A stretch of 64,000 nt of DNA from Acidobacteriota bacterium (GTDB lineage: Bacteria; Acidobacteriota; Terriglobia; Terriglobales; Acidobacteriaceae). The DNA is taken from NCBI GenBank assembly GCA_021793405.1, contig JAJYSV010000009.1, positions 1 through 64,000 of the forward strand. Direction: 5' to 3'. The position numbers were made by a program, and so were the translations under genes. Under the pieces are notes generated by a model. The model was not told where the DNA came from, searched no databases, and worked only from the letters and a program-made list of their open reading frames with translations. Below are positions 49,600 to 59,363 of this stretch, piece after piece (positions within the stretch are counted from its first letter, which is position 1; each line of letters opens with the position of its first letter).

Positions 49600-51060
49600 C
49601 TAGCTCCTTTTCACGGCGGCGGGAGCCTCGGTGGAAACTGCTGCGAGGGATTCTCGCGCGGCAACGTCGAAAATCTCCGGATCGGGGTCCTGAAAGAAAT
49701 GCCGATGCAGCGACCGTACGGCTTCTTCCACATCGTCCTCCTCAATCATAAAACTCATGTTGATCTCCGACGCTCCTTGGGAGATCATTCGCACGTTGAC
49801 GTGACGGATGGCGGCAAAGACCTGGGCGGCGATTCCGCGCTGGCCGCGAATGTTTTCTCCCACCATGCAGATCAGTGCCTTGCGGCCTTCATATTTCACG
49901 TCCGCAAGCTTGCTCAGGTCGGCGGCAACGGCGGGTAGACGGTCATTCGAGTCCACCGTCAGGGATACGCTCACCTCCGAGGTCGAGACCATGTCGACCG
50001 CGCATTTATGCCGGTCGAAGACGTCGAAGATCGCTTTCAGGTAGCCGTGCGTCATCAACATGCGGCTGGCCACCACGTCGATGATGGTGAGTTTGCGCTT
50101 GACAGCGATGGATTTGAACGGCGTCCGCGAGTGTCTTGCTGTCGCGGTAATCTGCGTGCCCTCGTTGCTGGGGTCCCTGGAATTCAGCACCCATACGGGG
50201 ATATTTTTTTGCACGGCGGGTAAGATTGTCGCCGGATGCAACACCTTCGCTCCAAAGTAGGCAAGCTCGGAGGCTTCTTCAAAACTGATGGTCTTGACTC
50301 GCAGCGCGTCGGGGCACACGCGAGGATCGGTAGTCATAATGCCGTTGACGTCCGTCCATATCTCAATTGCGTGGGCGTTCAGACCGCGACCGATCAGTGC
50401 GCCAGTATAGTCCGAGCCGCCACGGCCTAGCGTGGTAGTCACGCCATTTTCCGTGGCTCCGATAAAGCCGCCCAACACGGGAATGTGGCCTTTTTCCAGC
50501 AACGGCAGCACGCATTGCCGCAACTGGTGTTCGATCTTGTCTTCCAGTGGAGTGGCTTTGCCATGTTCGCTGTCGGTCACGATGCAGGTGCGCGCGTCGA
50601 TGTGAATTCCGTTCAGCCCGGACTGGGCATAGAGTTCGCCGATCATGCGGCTGGATAATCGCTCGCCGTAGGATGCGACCAGGTCCGTGGTACGCGGCGT
50701 CAACTCCTGCACCGCGGCCAGTCCGCGCAGCAGATCGTCGAGCGACTCGAACTGCTCCTCCATCCATGCGTGGGTAGAGGCGATCTGAGTGCCGGTCAGC
50801 AGCGCCGAGACCGCATCGAGATGGCGGTTGCGCAGGCGGGAGCTGATGGCAAGCGCGCCGGTGCGATCGCCACGTTCGGCAGCGGTGGCTGCGGCCAGCA
50901 ATTGGTCCGTCACCTTGGCCATGGCGCTGACCACAACGATGGGAGTCAACCCGCGCGCACGACGCCCCTCGACAATTTCCGCTGTACGGGCAATCGCGGC
51001 CGGGTTCTCCACCGAGGTGCCGCCAAATTTCATCACGACGATCTTCATCTTGCTGCTCAT
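49600..51060 (-). CDS. lysC: Aspartate kinase, monofunctional with ACT domains
   Basis: 486 residues. The kinase begins with VVMKFGGTSVENP (K11-FGGTS) and includes TTLGRGGSDYTGALIGRGL. Two ACT domains follow (about 340-470; FDVFDRHKCAVDMVSTSEVS and RGIAAQVFAAIRHVNVRMIS), which commonly bind lysine or threonine for feedback control. No homoserine dehydrogenase is fused. The start overlaps the asd stop by 4 bases (ATGA), so translation is coupled. It phosphorylates aspartate, the first step of the pathway. Confidence 0.95.
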   Translation of the reverse strand: MSSKMKIVVMKFGGTSVENPAAIARTAEIVEGRRARGLTPIVVVSAMAKVTDQLLAAATAAERGDRTGALAISSRLRNRHLDAVSALLTGTQIASTHAWMEEQFESLDDLLRGLAAVQELTPRTTDLVASYGERLSSRMIGELYAQSGLNGIHIDARTCIVTDSEHGKATPLEDKIEHQLRQCVLPLLEKGHIPVLGGFIGATENGVTTTLGRGGSDYTGALIGRGLNAHAIEIWTDVNGIMTTDPRVCPDALRVKTISFEEASELAYFGAKVLHPATILPAVQKNIPVWVLNSRDPSNEGTQITATARHSRTPFKSIAVKRKLTIIDVVASRMLMTHGYLKAIFDVFDRHKCAVDMVSTSEVSVSLTVDSNDRLPAVAADLSKLADVKYEGRKALICMVGENIRGQRGIAAQVFAAIRHVNVRMISQGASEINMSFMIEEDDVEEAVRSLHRHFFQDPDPEIFDVAARESLAAVSTEAPAAVKRS

Positions 51061-52151
51061 GACGTTTTCCCGGATGGCGACAATTTGCCTTGAGACGCGA
51101 GCAGCTCCGCGTTCAGCAGCGCCGCGCCAGCAGCGCCGCGAATCGTGTTATGCGACAGAACGGTAAACTTCCAGTCCAACAGCGAGCAAGGCCGCAGCCT
51201 GCCCACCGTGGCCGCCATGCCGCGCCCGCGCATGCGGTCCAGGCGAGGTTGCGGGCGGTCTTCCGCCGGGTTGTACTCGACCGGCTGCTCAGGTGCAGTG
51301 GGAAGATTGCTTGCGCGCAGCGGCTGAAATTCCCGCCACGCGGCCAGAATCTCTTCTCGCGTCGGCTTACTGGCAAGCTCAATGCTGACGCTTTCCGTGT
51401 GGCCGTCTTCGACGGCGACACGGTTGCAGTGCGCGCTCACGCGGGCATCCAGTGGCGTGACCTGGGAATGTTCCAGCTTGCCCAGCAATCTGCGGGTTTC
51501 GGCTTCCAGCTTTTCTTCCTCGTTCCGGATGAAGGGAACGACGTTGCCCAGAATGTCGAGCGAAGCCACGCCGGGATAGCCCGCCCCACTGACGGCCTGC
51601 ATGGTGCTGACAAACACGGAGCGAAGACCGAATCGTTCTGCCAACGGCTTCAGCGCCAGCACCAGCCCGATGGCGGAGCAGTTGGGATTGGTCACAATGT
51701 AGCCGCGCTTCTGCGTGCCTGTTCGGGAGGCATTCCAGTTCTGTTGCGGAATGAGCGCCAGATGGTCGGCGTTGACTTCTGGAATGACCAGGGGGACATC
51801 GGCCTGCATCCGAAATGCGCTGGAGTTGGAAATGACGGCACATCCTGCCGCGGCGAACTGCGGTTCCAGGTCGCGCGCAATGTCGGTGTCGAGCGCGGCA
51901 AAAATAATCTCGGGAACACCGCTCGGGTTCTGTTCCGGCGTGGCGGGCGAAACCGGCAGTTTTGCAACGGAGGGTGGAATCGGCGTGTCGAGCTTCCAGC
52001 GCACGGCGTCGGCGTATGGCTTGCCGCTGGAGCGATCACTGGCCGCCAGCCATGTGACACGGAACCATGGATGGTTTTCGAGGAGTTGGATGAAGCGCTG
52101 GCCGACCATGCCGGTCGCGCCCAGAATCCCTATGTTGTATGTAGTTTGCAT
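51057..52151 (-). CDS. asd: Aspartate-semialdehyde dehydrogenase (archaeal/fungal type)
   Basis: 364 residues. Nucleotide loop GILGATGMVGQRF; catalytic C158 in TNPNCSAIGLVLAL; and HCNRVAVEDGH with the likely base H251. The length and NPNCSA context match the archaeal/fungal subtype rather than the E. coli type. It reduces aspartyl phosphate to the semialdehyde used by dapA. It is first of asd-lysC-dapB and starts 19 bases after the isocitrate dehydrogenase stop. Confidence 0.93.
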   Translation of the reverse strand: MQTTYNIGILGATGMVGQRFIQLLENHPWFRVTWLAASDRSSGKPYADAVRWKLDTPIPPSVAKLPVSPATPEQNPSGVPEIIFAALDTDIARDLEPQFAAAGCAVISNSSAFRMQADVPLVIPEVNADHLALIPQQNWNASRTGTQKRGYIVTNPNCSAIGLVLALKPLAERFGLRSVFVSTMQAVSGAGYPGVASLDILGNVVPFIRNEEEKLEAETRRLLGKLEHSQVTPLDARVSAHCNRVAVEDGHTESVSIELASKPTREEILAAWREFQPLRASNLPTAPEQPVEYNPAEDRPQPRLDRMRGRGMAATVGRLRPCSLLDWKFTVLSHNTIRGAAGAALLNAELLASQGKLSPSGKTS

Positions 52152-52170
52152 GGAAAAATGATTATTTCAT

Positions 52171-53223
52171 TTATAACAGTCGATTGTGCGCCGAGGGTGA
52201 ATGTTCCAGCGCCGCGATCACGGCGTCGCCAAATTCGTTGGTTCCAGCCGTGCCTCCAACATCGCGCGTCAGCGACTGTTTGGCTTCGTACACCGTTTCA
52301 ATCGCGCGGTGTACACGGTCTGCCGCATCCGCTTCGTCAATGTGGCGCAACATTAGTACGGCCGATTGCAGCAGCGCGGTAGGATTCGCAACATTCGTGC
52401 CGGCGATGTCTGGCGCGGAACCATGGACCGCTTCGAAAATGGCGCAGTCCGCGCCAAGATTGGCCCCCGGGACCAGGCCGAGACCACCCACAAAGGCAGC
52501 GCATAAATCGCTGATGATATCTCCGTAGAGATTTTCCAGCAGCAGCATGTCGTACTGATAGGGATTGGTCACCAGCTGCATGCAGGTGTTGTCAACTAGG
52601 TGCTCTCCGTAGAGGACGTCCGGATATTTCTTCGCCACGGCGCGCGCGCATCGCAGAAACAGGCCATCGGACATCTTCATGATGTTGGCTTTGTGGACGG
52701 CATGAATCTTCTTGCGGCCGTGCTTGCGAGCGTAGTTGAAGGCAAACTCAGAAATCCGCGTGGAAGCTTTTTCCGTAATGATCTTGATGGACTCCACCAC
52801 ACCAGGAACCACTTCATGCTCAATGCCGACATACTCGCCCTCGGTATTCTCCCTGATGATGAGCAGATCGACACCCGGATAATGCGTGGGCAAACCGGGA
52901 AGATTCTGGATGGGTCGGAAATTGGCGTACAGCTCAAAATGCTTGCGCAGAATCACGTTGATTGAGGCAAATCCGCCGCCGATCGGCGTGGTCACAGGAC
53001 CTTTCAATGCGACGCGATTGCGCTCGATCGACAGATACAGATCGCTTGGAATATATTCCTGGTATCTCTCGAACGCTTCGGCCCCAGCCAGGCATTCTTC
53101 CCAGCAAAATTTCACTCCGGTCGCTTCAAGGATTCTGACGACTACGCGCGTAATTTCCGGCCCAATCCCATCGCCGGGAATCAACGTGATCGTGTGTTCC
53201 TGCGCCGCTGCTTGTGCATGCAT
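52171..53223 (-). CDS. NAD-dependent isocitrate dehydrogenase (IDH3-like)
   Basis: 350 residues from ATG 53223, with GGAGAG about 9 bases upstream; the frame is open to 53310. The beta-decarboxylating dehydrogenase fold is clear: ITLIPGDGIGPEIT, KGPVTTPIGGGFASINVILR, IIRENTEGEYVGIEH, LYGDIISDLCAAFVGG and FEAVHGSAPDIAG. The SxN in FASINVILRK is typical of isocitrate dehydrogenases rather than 3-isopropylmalate enzymes, and the whole resembles mitochondrial IDH3. It makes 2-oxoglutarate. Its place ahead of asd could link carbon flow to amino-acid synthesis. Homoisocitrate dehydrogenase is a less likely alternative. Confidence 0.82.
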   Translation of the reverse strand: MHAQAAAQEHTITLIPGDGIGPEITRVVVRILEATGVKFCWEECLAGAEAFERYQEYIPSDLYLSIERNRVALKGPVTTPIGGGFASINVILRKHFELYANFRPIQNLPGLPTHYPGVDLLIIRENTEGEYVGIEHEVVPGVVESIKIITEKASTRISEFAFNYARKHGRKKIHAVHKANIMKMSDGLFLRCARAVAKKYPDVLYGEHLVDNTCMQLVTNPYQYDMLLLENLYGDIISDLCAAFVGGLGLVPGANLGADCAIFEAVHGSAPDIAGTNVANPTALLQSAVLMLRHIDEADAADRVHRAIETVYEAKQSLTRDVGGTAGTNEFGDAVIAALEHSPSAHNRLL

Positions 53224-53278
53224 GTCGTGCTGCTCTCCAGATATTTTGTTCGTGTTCAGGCGAAATGGTTGGGACAGG

Positions 53279-53722
53279 TTAGAGCGATTCCAACTCCGAC
53301 TTGAATTCATTCACATCTTTAAAGTCGCGATGGACGGAGGCGAAGCGAATGTAGGCCACGGTATCGAGCGCCTTCAGTTGCTGCATGATCAACTCACCCA
53401 CTTCCAGGGAACTGCGTTCGCGCTCGGCTGAATCCATGACAAAGCTTTCCACCTGGTTCACAATGGCTTCCAGTTGGGCCGCCGGTACTGGGCGCTTTTC
53501 GCAGGCGCGCAGCAGGCCGCTTAAAACCTTTTGCCGCTCGAATTTTTCGCGACGGCCATCTTTCTTGATGACCATGTACGGAATTTCGTCGAGCCGTTCA
53601 TATGTGGTGAAGCGCTTCTCGCAACGCTCGCACTCGCGCCGCCGTCGGATCGAGTCGGCTTCCTTACTTTCTCGCGAATCGACAACTCGGTCTTGCGTAA
53701 AGCCGCAATAGGGACATTTCAT
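53279..53722 (-). CDS. nrdR: Transcriptional repressor NrdR
   Basis: 147 residues. A zinc ribbon (C3, C6, C31, C34; CPYCGF and CERCEKRFTTYER) is followed by the ATP-cone (VIKKDGRREKFERQKVLSGL). It represses ribonucleotide reductase genes according to ATP/dATP. No nrd gene is in the window, and it is followed by the isocitrate dehydrogenase gene 55 bases on. Length is normal. Confidence 0.96.
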   Translation of the reverse strand: MKCPYCGFTQDRVVDSRESKEADSIRRRRECERCEKRFTTYERLDEIPYMVIKKDGRREKFERQKVLSGLLRACEKRPVPAAQLEAIVNQVESFVMDSAERERSSLEVGELIMQQLKALDTVAYIRFASVHRDFKDVNEFKSELESL

Positions 53723-53774
53723 CGGTATGGTTTGATTCTACCAACGGCGACGGCCCTCGGACAGGATCGGCGTG

Positions 53775-56405
53775 TCAGCCAAGTTTCGCGTTGCGCAAAC
53801 GGAGTGCATTTGTGATGACGGAAACCGAGCTCATCGTCATGGCGGCGCTGGCAATCATCGGACTCAGCAGCAATCCAAAAAATGGGTACAGAATGCCGGC
53901 GGCAATCGGAACTCCGAGTGAGTTGTAGAGGAAGGCAAACCACAGGTTCTGGCGGATATTGCGCATGGTTGCCCGGCTCAGGTTGCGAGCCCGCACAATG
54001 CCATGCAGGTCCCCCTTCACCAGAACAATTCCCGCGCTTTCGATTGCAACATCGGTGCCCGTGCCCATCGCAATCCCGACTTCCGCCTGTGCCAGCGCGG
54101 GCGCGTCGTTCACGCCGTCGCCAGCCATCGCCACTTTTCCTTCGGCCTGCAATCGCTGGATGACTTGCGCCTTCTGCTGTGGCAAAACGCCGGCCTCTAC
54201 CTGGTCGATGCCGAGCTGCCGGGCAACCGCCTCTGCAGTGGTGCGCGTATCGCCGGTGAGCATCACCACGCGCAGGCCATCGCGGTGCAATTGCAGCATT
54301 GCTTCGCGCGCGGATTTCTTGATGGGATCGGAGACACCCAGCAGCGCCGCCAGCGCGCCATCCACTGCGGCGAACAACACCGTGACGCCCTCACGCTCCA
54401 TCGCTTCAGCCCGCCCGCCCGCGTCGCCGAGCGGGATGCGAGCCTCCTGCATCTGCGCCGCATTGCCAATCACGACGGCATGGCCATCGATGTCCGCTGT
54501 GGCGCCTTTGCCGGTTGCCGACTGGAATCCGGTCGCTGCTGCCAGCGTCAGATTTCTTTCTTTTGCCGCGCGAAGAATTGCGCCCGCCAGCGAATGCTCG
54601 CTGGCCTGTTCCAGGCTTGCCACCAATCGAAGAACTTCGTTCTCGGACAAATTTCCCAGCGTTTCGATTCGGGTCAATGTCGGCTTGCCTTCGGTCAGTG
54701 TGCCGGTTTTATCAACCACCAGGATCGTCACCTGGGAGAGCGTTTCAAGCGCCTCCGCATTGCGCACCAGCACGCCCGACTGCGCACCGCGCCCCGTACC
54801 GACCATGATCGACATGGGCGTGGCCAATCCAAGCGCACAGGGGCAGGCGATGATCAGCACCGCGACGCCGTTCACCAGCGCATGCGCCAGACGGGGCTCG
54901 GGCCCCCAGAGGGCCCAGACGATCGCCGTCACCACAGCGATGGCCACCACGGCTGGCACGAACCATCCCGACGCACGATCGGCGAGCCGCTGAATCGGGG
55001 CGCGAGTACGCTGCGCCGCGCTCACCATCTGCACAATCTGGCTCAGCAGCGTTTCGCTGCCCACTCGCTCGGCGCGCATTCGGAAGCTGCCGGTGGCGTT
55101 CACGGTACCGCCTGTGACTTGACTGCCCGCAGTCTTCTCCACCGGCAGCGGCTCGCCGGTCACCATCGATTCGTCGACGCTGCTGGCTCCGTCGAGCACC
55201 ACGCCGTCCACTGGAATCTTTTCGCCCGGGCGCACGCGCAGTGTGTTGCCGACGACTACATCGCTGAGCGGTCGATCTTCTTCGCGGCCGTCGGTCAGCA
55301 CCACGCGCGCGGTCTTCGGGGCTAGCCCGAGCAATGCCTTCAGCGCGCTCGATGTGCGGCTGCGAGCTTTCAGTTCCAATACCTGACCGAGCAGCACCAG
55401 TGTGGTGATGACAGCGGCCGGTTCAAAGTACAGGTTGACGGTACCATCCGGCGCTCGCATCGTGGGCGGCACGTACCGGCCAAACAGCAGCGCGCCCAGA
55501 CTGTAGAGATAACTGACCCCGACGCCCAGGCCGATCAGCGTGAACATGTTCAGGTGCCAGGTTCGGACCGAGTTCCATGCGCGTTCGAGAAATGGCCAGC
55601 CGCACCAGAGCACCACCGGAGTGGCCAGCGCGAACTCCACCCATCCCAGCACTCTTGCTCCTAGCAGGCTGGCGATGGGGTGCGCCGGAAGGAAGCCGTC
55701 CACCATCACCGCGAGCAGCGGAATCGTCAGCACCACTCCCACCCAGAAACGCCGCCGCATGTCCTCGAGTTCGGGATTCTTCTCCTCCGCGGTGATCGTG
55801 CGCGGTTCCAAAGCCATGCCGCAAATGGGACAAGTCCCGGGCTCCTGGCGCACAATTTCCGGATGCATGGGGCAGGTATATTCGGTGCGCAAGTTGGGTA
55901 GCGTGATCTGGGCTGGCTCCAGCGCCATGCCGCAGATGGGACACGCGCCGGGATGTTTTTCATAAACTTCGGGATCCATCGGGCAGATGTATTCGAGGGC
56001 GCTGGAGGCTGAAGTCCCTTGCGCGGCTGTCTTGACTGGCACGGTTGGCGCTGATGGTGCGATGGTCGGCATCAACAGCGAGGAGGTAGGCGGATGCAAA
56101 TATTTTTCCGGGTCCGTTACGAACTTGTCATGGCAGCCCTGGCAGCAGAAATAATAGCTCGTGGCCTTGTAGGTTGTAGTGGCTTTGGCGTTCGCGGGAT
56201 TCACCTGCATGTGGCAGACCGGGTCGGTTGCGAGAACCGGTTTTAGGTATAGCGCCGGATCGGCCGTGAACTTGGCCGCGCACGATTTGCCGCAGAAATA
56301 GTATGTCTTGCCATCGTGTTCCACGGTCGCCGCAGCCGATGCGGGCGCGACCTGCATCCCGCAGACGGGATCCTTCACCGTTTCCAATTGTTTCAGCTCA
56401 GCCAT
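53775..56405 (-). CDS. copA: Copper-type P1B ATPase with two YHS and two CPICGM metal-binding modules
   Basis: 876 residues. The N-terminus has YHS-like modules at 11-55 (DPVCGM, FCGKSC) and 61-104 (DPVCHM, FCCQGC), then two CPM-type modules at 140-163 ([20 protein letters not shown]) and 178-199. Membrane and catalytic parts follow: [32 protein letters not shown] and [16 protein letters not shown]. The CPC and MSxxS motifs indicate Cu(I) export from the cytoplasm. The nucleotide-domain motif reads SEHSLA where SEHPLA is usual. Classical GMxCxxC domains are absent. An inverted repeat overlaps its ribosome site. The gene starts 126 bases after the PBP stop. Confidence 0.9.
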   Translation of the reverse strand: MAELKQLETVKDPVCGMQVAPASAAATVEHDGKTYYFCGKSCAAKFTADPALYLKPVLATDPVCHMQVNPANAKATTTYKATSYYFCCQGCHDKFVTDPEKYLHPPTSSLLMPTIAPSAPTVPVKTAAQGTSASSALEYICPMDPEVYEKHPGACPICGMALEPAQITLPNLRTEYTCPMHPEIVRQEPGTCPICGMALEPRTITAEEKNPELEDMRRRFWVGVVLTIPLLAVMVDGFLPAHPIASLLGARVLGWVEFALATPVVLWCGWPFLERAWNSVRTWHLNMFTLIGLGVGVSYLYSLGALLFGRYVPPTMRAPDGTVNLYFEPAAVITTLVLLGQVLELKARSRTSSALKALLGLAPKTARVVLTDGREEDRPLSDVVVGNTLRVRPGEKIPVDGVVLDGASSVDESMVTGEPLPVEKTAGSQVTGGTVNATGSFRMRAERVGSETLLSQIVQMVSAAQRTRAPIQRLADRASGWFVPAVVAIAVVTAIVWALWGPEPRLAHALVNGVAVLIIACPCALGLATPMSIMVGTGRGAQSGVLVRNAEALETLSQVTILVVDKTGTLTEGKPTLTRIETLGNLSENEVLRLVASLEQASEHSLAGAILRAAKERNLTLAAATGFQSATGKGATADIDGHAVVIGNAAQMQEARIPLGDAGGRAEAMEREGVTVLFAAVDGALAALLGVSDPIKKSAREAMLQLHRDGLRVVMLTGDTRTTAEAVARQLGIDQVEAGVLPQQKAQVIQRLQAEGKVAMAGDGVNDAPALAQAEVGIAMGTGTDVAIESAGIVLVKGDLHGIVRARNLSRATMRNIRQNLWFAFLYNSLGVPIAAGILYPFFGLLLSPMIASAAMTMSSVSVITNALRLRNAKLG

Positions 56406-56413
56406 GCGCTCTC

Positions 56414-56427
56414 CGTTCCGTGGAACG
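56414..56427 (-). promoter_or_regulatory. Inverted repeat overlapping the copA ribosome site
   Basis: CGTTCC-GT-GGAACG is a perfect 6 bp inverted repeat 8 bases before the copA ATG; its edge includes the GGAG ribosome site on the minus strand. Related CCGTTCC elements recur about 60 bases upstream (56471-56482). It could be a repressor site or a weak RNA hairpin covering the ribosome site. Confidence 0.3.
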
Positions 56428-56531
56428 ACACTATGGGGGAATGGGGATCGTGCAACATATCAGGGAGCCGGATCTCCGTTCCGAGCGGTCTCGCGCGCGT
56501 TCGCGGATCCGATACTCCATAGGATGACGAA

Positions 56532-59249
56532 CTACTGCTGTGGTTGCGGGTTCTGGTTCGGCTGCTGATTCTGATCCTTGCCGTCATCTTTGAAGACGCC
56601 GAATATCTTGCCGAAAAATCCTTTCTTCTTTTTCGTCGGTTTAACCTGATTCTGGTTCTGCGCCCCATTTTCACCACTGGCAGGGTTTGTTCCCGAGGGA
56701 GGTTTCGGTTGCACCACGTTCGACGGGGGCGGAGGAATGGCCGGCGGAGCGGATCCTTTTTCTCCCAGCCCAAACATTTTTTGAAAAATGTTGCGCTGGT
56801 CCCCGTTGGGATGGTCGCAGGTCCCGGTCGGTTGCGTGCCGTCGAGAAACGCAGCGGTGTAGTCGTCCGGGCAGGCCGCGTTGGCGATCAGATTGGTCGC
56901 TTTATCGAGCGTGACTTCCGTGATGCCGGCGGGCGGATCGAAATACTGCGTGTCGGAGTATTGCGGCAGCTTGACCGCGTTCTTCATGAACTCAGCCCAG
57001 ATTGGCGCCGCAGCCTGTGCGCCTTCCAGTTTGACGTCGGTGTAGTCGTCATTTCCAACCCAGACTATGCAGAGCAGGTTGCTGGTGAAGCCGGCAAACC
57101 ACGCGTCGTGGGAGGTACCCGTTTTGCCCGCCGCCGGGGCTTCGAATCCCAGACCACGCACTCCCGCGGCGGTGCCGTGATTGATGACATCCTCCATCAG
57201 GCTCAAGGTCAGGTACGCCACGCGCGGATCAAGCACGGGGATTGAGACGGGCGCAAAATCGTCCACCACATCTCCGTTCGCCGTGCGCACCGAGGAGATC
57301 ATATTCGGTTCAATCTTTATTCCATTGTTGGCGAAGACGGTGTAGGCGCCGGCCATTTCCATGGGGGAAGCATCGTAGGCGCCGATCGCCACCGAGGGCG
57401 TTGCCTGCGCCGAGGCAATGCCCGCCTGATGGGCCAGCGCAGCCACGTTGTCGAAGCCGACCATTTGCCCCAGGGCGACGGTGGCCACGTTCTGCGACAG
57501 CATCAGCGCCGTGCGTGCCGTGATCATGCCCATCTGTTCCTGTTTATAGTTGTGCGGCGCGTACTGCATGTTGCCGTTGTCGAAATCGAAGGTAGTGTCG
57601 GCATCGTTCAACATGGTGACAGCGGTAAATACGCCCTGCTGTCCGGGCAACGCAACGCCGGTCAGGCTGCTGTTGAATGCCGTGGCGTAGACAAATGGTT
57701 TGAAGACTGAACCGGTAGGACGTTGGCTGATGGCATGATCCAACTGGCTTTCCCCGTAGTTGCGGCCACCCACCAGTGCCAGCACCTGGCCGGTATGCGG
57801 ATTCAGGGCCACCATCGCGACCTGCGGATAGGTGATGTGCTGATTCGTCTGCACAATGCCGTGGCGCGTGTGGCGTTCATACCGCCTGCGGACAAGTTCA
57901 TCCACTGCCTTCATTCCGTTCTCGACGGCTGCGGTGGCGATACTCTGCAGATCAGGGTCGAGCGATGTGTAAATGTGCAGCCCTTCGCTGTTGATGTCCC
58001 GGTCGCCGTATCGTTGTGTCAATTTGTCGCGTACCAGGTCGACAAAGTATGGGGCCTCGCGTTCATCGACGCTGAACGGTGTCAAATTCAAAGGAGTCGC
58101 CTTCGCCCGCTCTGCCTGCTCACGCGTAATGGAGTGGGTATCCAGCATCGCGTCGAGTACGATGTTGCGCCGGACAATCGCGCGCTGCGGGTGCTTGTAT
58201 GGCGAGAGGCGACTTGGCCCCTGGATCATTCCAGCCAGAAGCGCGCACTCCGGTAGCGTCAGGTCGCGGATATTCTTGCCAAAGTATGCCTGTGCCGCTT
58301 CTCCGAAGCCGAGGATTGCAAAACTCCCGCGTTGCCCCAGCGGGATTTCATTGGCGTAGATGGTAAAGATCTGCTGCTTGGTGTAATGGTTTTCCAACTG
58401 AAATGCGATTGCAGTCTGGATAATTTTCCGCTTGAAACTCTTCTCCGGAGATAAGAAGAAAAGTCGAGCCACCTGCATGGTCAACGTGGAGCTGCCCTCG
58501 CTATATCGGCGCGCCCGCACATCGGCGAAAAACGCTCCGAAGACGCGTACATAATCCACCGCGCCGTGCTCAAAGAAGCGTTTGTCCTCGATAGAGGTAA
58601 CTGCGGGAACAAGATATTTCGGAAGCTCGTCGTAGGTCACCAGGCGACGTTTGCCGCGATCCTTATTGGAGAGGCCCGTAATCAGTTCGGGCTCCAGTTC
58701 GTAGGCGCTCAGTTGCTCTCCATCATCCGCCTTGATCGCTTTGACGACGCCTTTCGATGTGTAGACGGTGGCACCGTCCGGCGCATGGTAGGACTGCGGG
58801 CCGGGCTGGATGTGGATGCTGTCCTCATTGAGGGCATAGGTTCCGATCTGGGACGGATGGGTCACGCCAACGCTGGTATAGCCGGCCAGGGTTAGATCGT
58901 CGGCGATCTGCTGGACGCTGTATTTCTGGTCTGGCCGGACTTCGCGCGGCGCGGCGTAAATTTTCGCGGTATTCGCAAACAGAGGCTGGCGAAGGCGCTG
59001 CTCCACGACATGCTCGTACGCATGGTAGTAGTACGCGAAGACGATGAAACCGGCCGCGCAAACAATCAGAATGCACGCTGCGAATGCCAACAGGAGCTTC
59101 ATCTTCCAGTCGAAGTTCCAGCGACCGCCCCGGCCAAGCCCGCTGTTCGCGCGGCTTCGCGGCCGGCGTCCACCGGTTCCTGCTCCGCCATTGGCGGTTC
59201 GTACATTCGCCCGCGACATCGTTCGCGTGGCCCTCTCGTTACCTGCCAT
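56532..59249 (-). CDS. Bifunctional penicillin-binding protein (PBP1B-like, GT51 + transpeptidase)
   Basis: 905 residues from ATG 59249, with GAGAGGG upstream. The basic N-tail (about 1-48) is cytoplasmic and the membrane span is 50-74. A UB2H-like region lies at about 85-165, then GT51 with EDKRFFEHG (E221) and GSSTLTMQ, where STITQQ is common, and a transpeptidase with S514-x-x-K517 (PTGSVFKPF), SQN at 585-587 and GKTGTS. It polymerises and cross-links peptidoglycan outside the inner membrane. The last 90 residues are low complexity, rich in Pro, Gln and Asn with a KKKKGFF patch. The gene follows proS by 114 bases. Confidence 0.92.
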   Translation of the reverse strand: MAGNERATRTMSRANVRTANGGAGTGGRRPRSRANSGLGRGGRWNFDWKMKLLLAFAACILIVCAAGFIVFAYYYHAYEHVVEQRLRQPLFANTAKIYAAPREVRPDQKYSVQQIADDLTLAGYTSVGVTHPSQIGTYALNEDSIHIQPGPQSYHAPDGATVYTSKGVVKAIKADDGEQLSAYELEPELITGLSNKDRGKRRLVTYDELPKYLVPAVTSIEDKRFFEHGAVDYVRVFGAFFADVRARRYSEGSSTLTMQVARLFFLSPEKSFKRKIIQTAIAFQLENHYTKQQIFTIYANEIPLGQRGSFAILGFGEAAQAYFGKNIRDLTLPECALLAGMIQGPSRLSPYKHPQRAIVRRNIVLDAMLDTHSITREQAERAKATPLNLTPFSVDEREAPYFVDLVRDKLTQRYGDRDINSEGLHIYTSLDPDLQSIATAAVENGMKAVDELVRRRYERHTRHGIVQTNQHITYPQVAMVALNPHTGQVLALVGGRNYGESQLDHAISQRPTGSVFKPFVYATAFNSSLTGVALPGQQGVFTAVTMLNDADTTFDFDNGNMQYAPHNYKQEQMGMITARTALMLSQNVATVALGQMVGFDNVAALAHQAGIASAQATPSVAIGAYDASPMEMAGAYTVFANNGIKIEPNMISSVRTANGDVVDDFAPVSIPVLDPRVAYLTLSLMEDVINHGTAAGVRGLGFEAPAAGKTGTSHDAWFAGFTSNLLCIVWVGNDDYTDVKLEGAQAAAPIWAEFMKNAVKLPQYSDTQYFDPPAGITEVTLDKATNLIANAACPDDYTAAFLDGTQPTGTCDHPNGDQRNIFQKMFGLGEKGSAPPAIPPPPSNVVQPKPPSGTNPASGENGAQNQNQVKPTKKKKGFFGKIFGVFKDDGKDQNQQPNQNPQPQQ

Positions 59250-59363
59250 GGTCCCTCTCAACTTGCGGGTGCCAGGCTATGTGCCTGGCGCGCCTGCATC
59301 ATTCATTTGGCCTGCCACGATTTCAAGCACGAGCCCTGTCGGTTTGCTGGTTGTGCGATTCAC

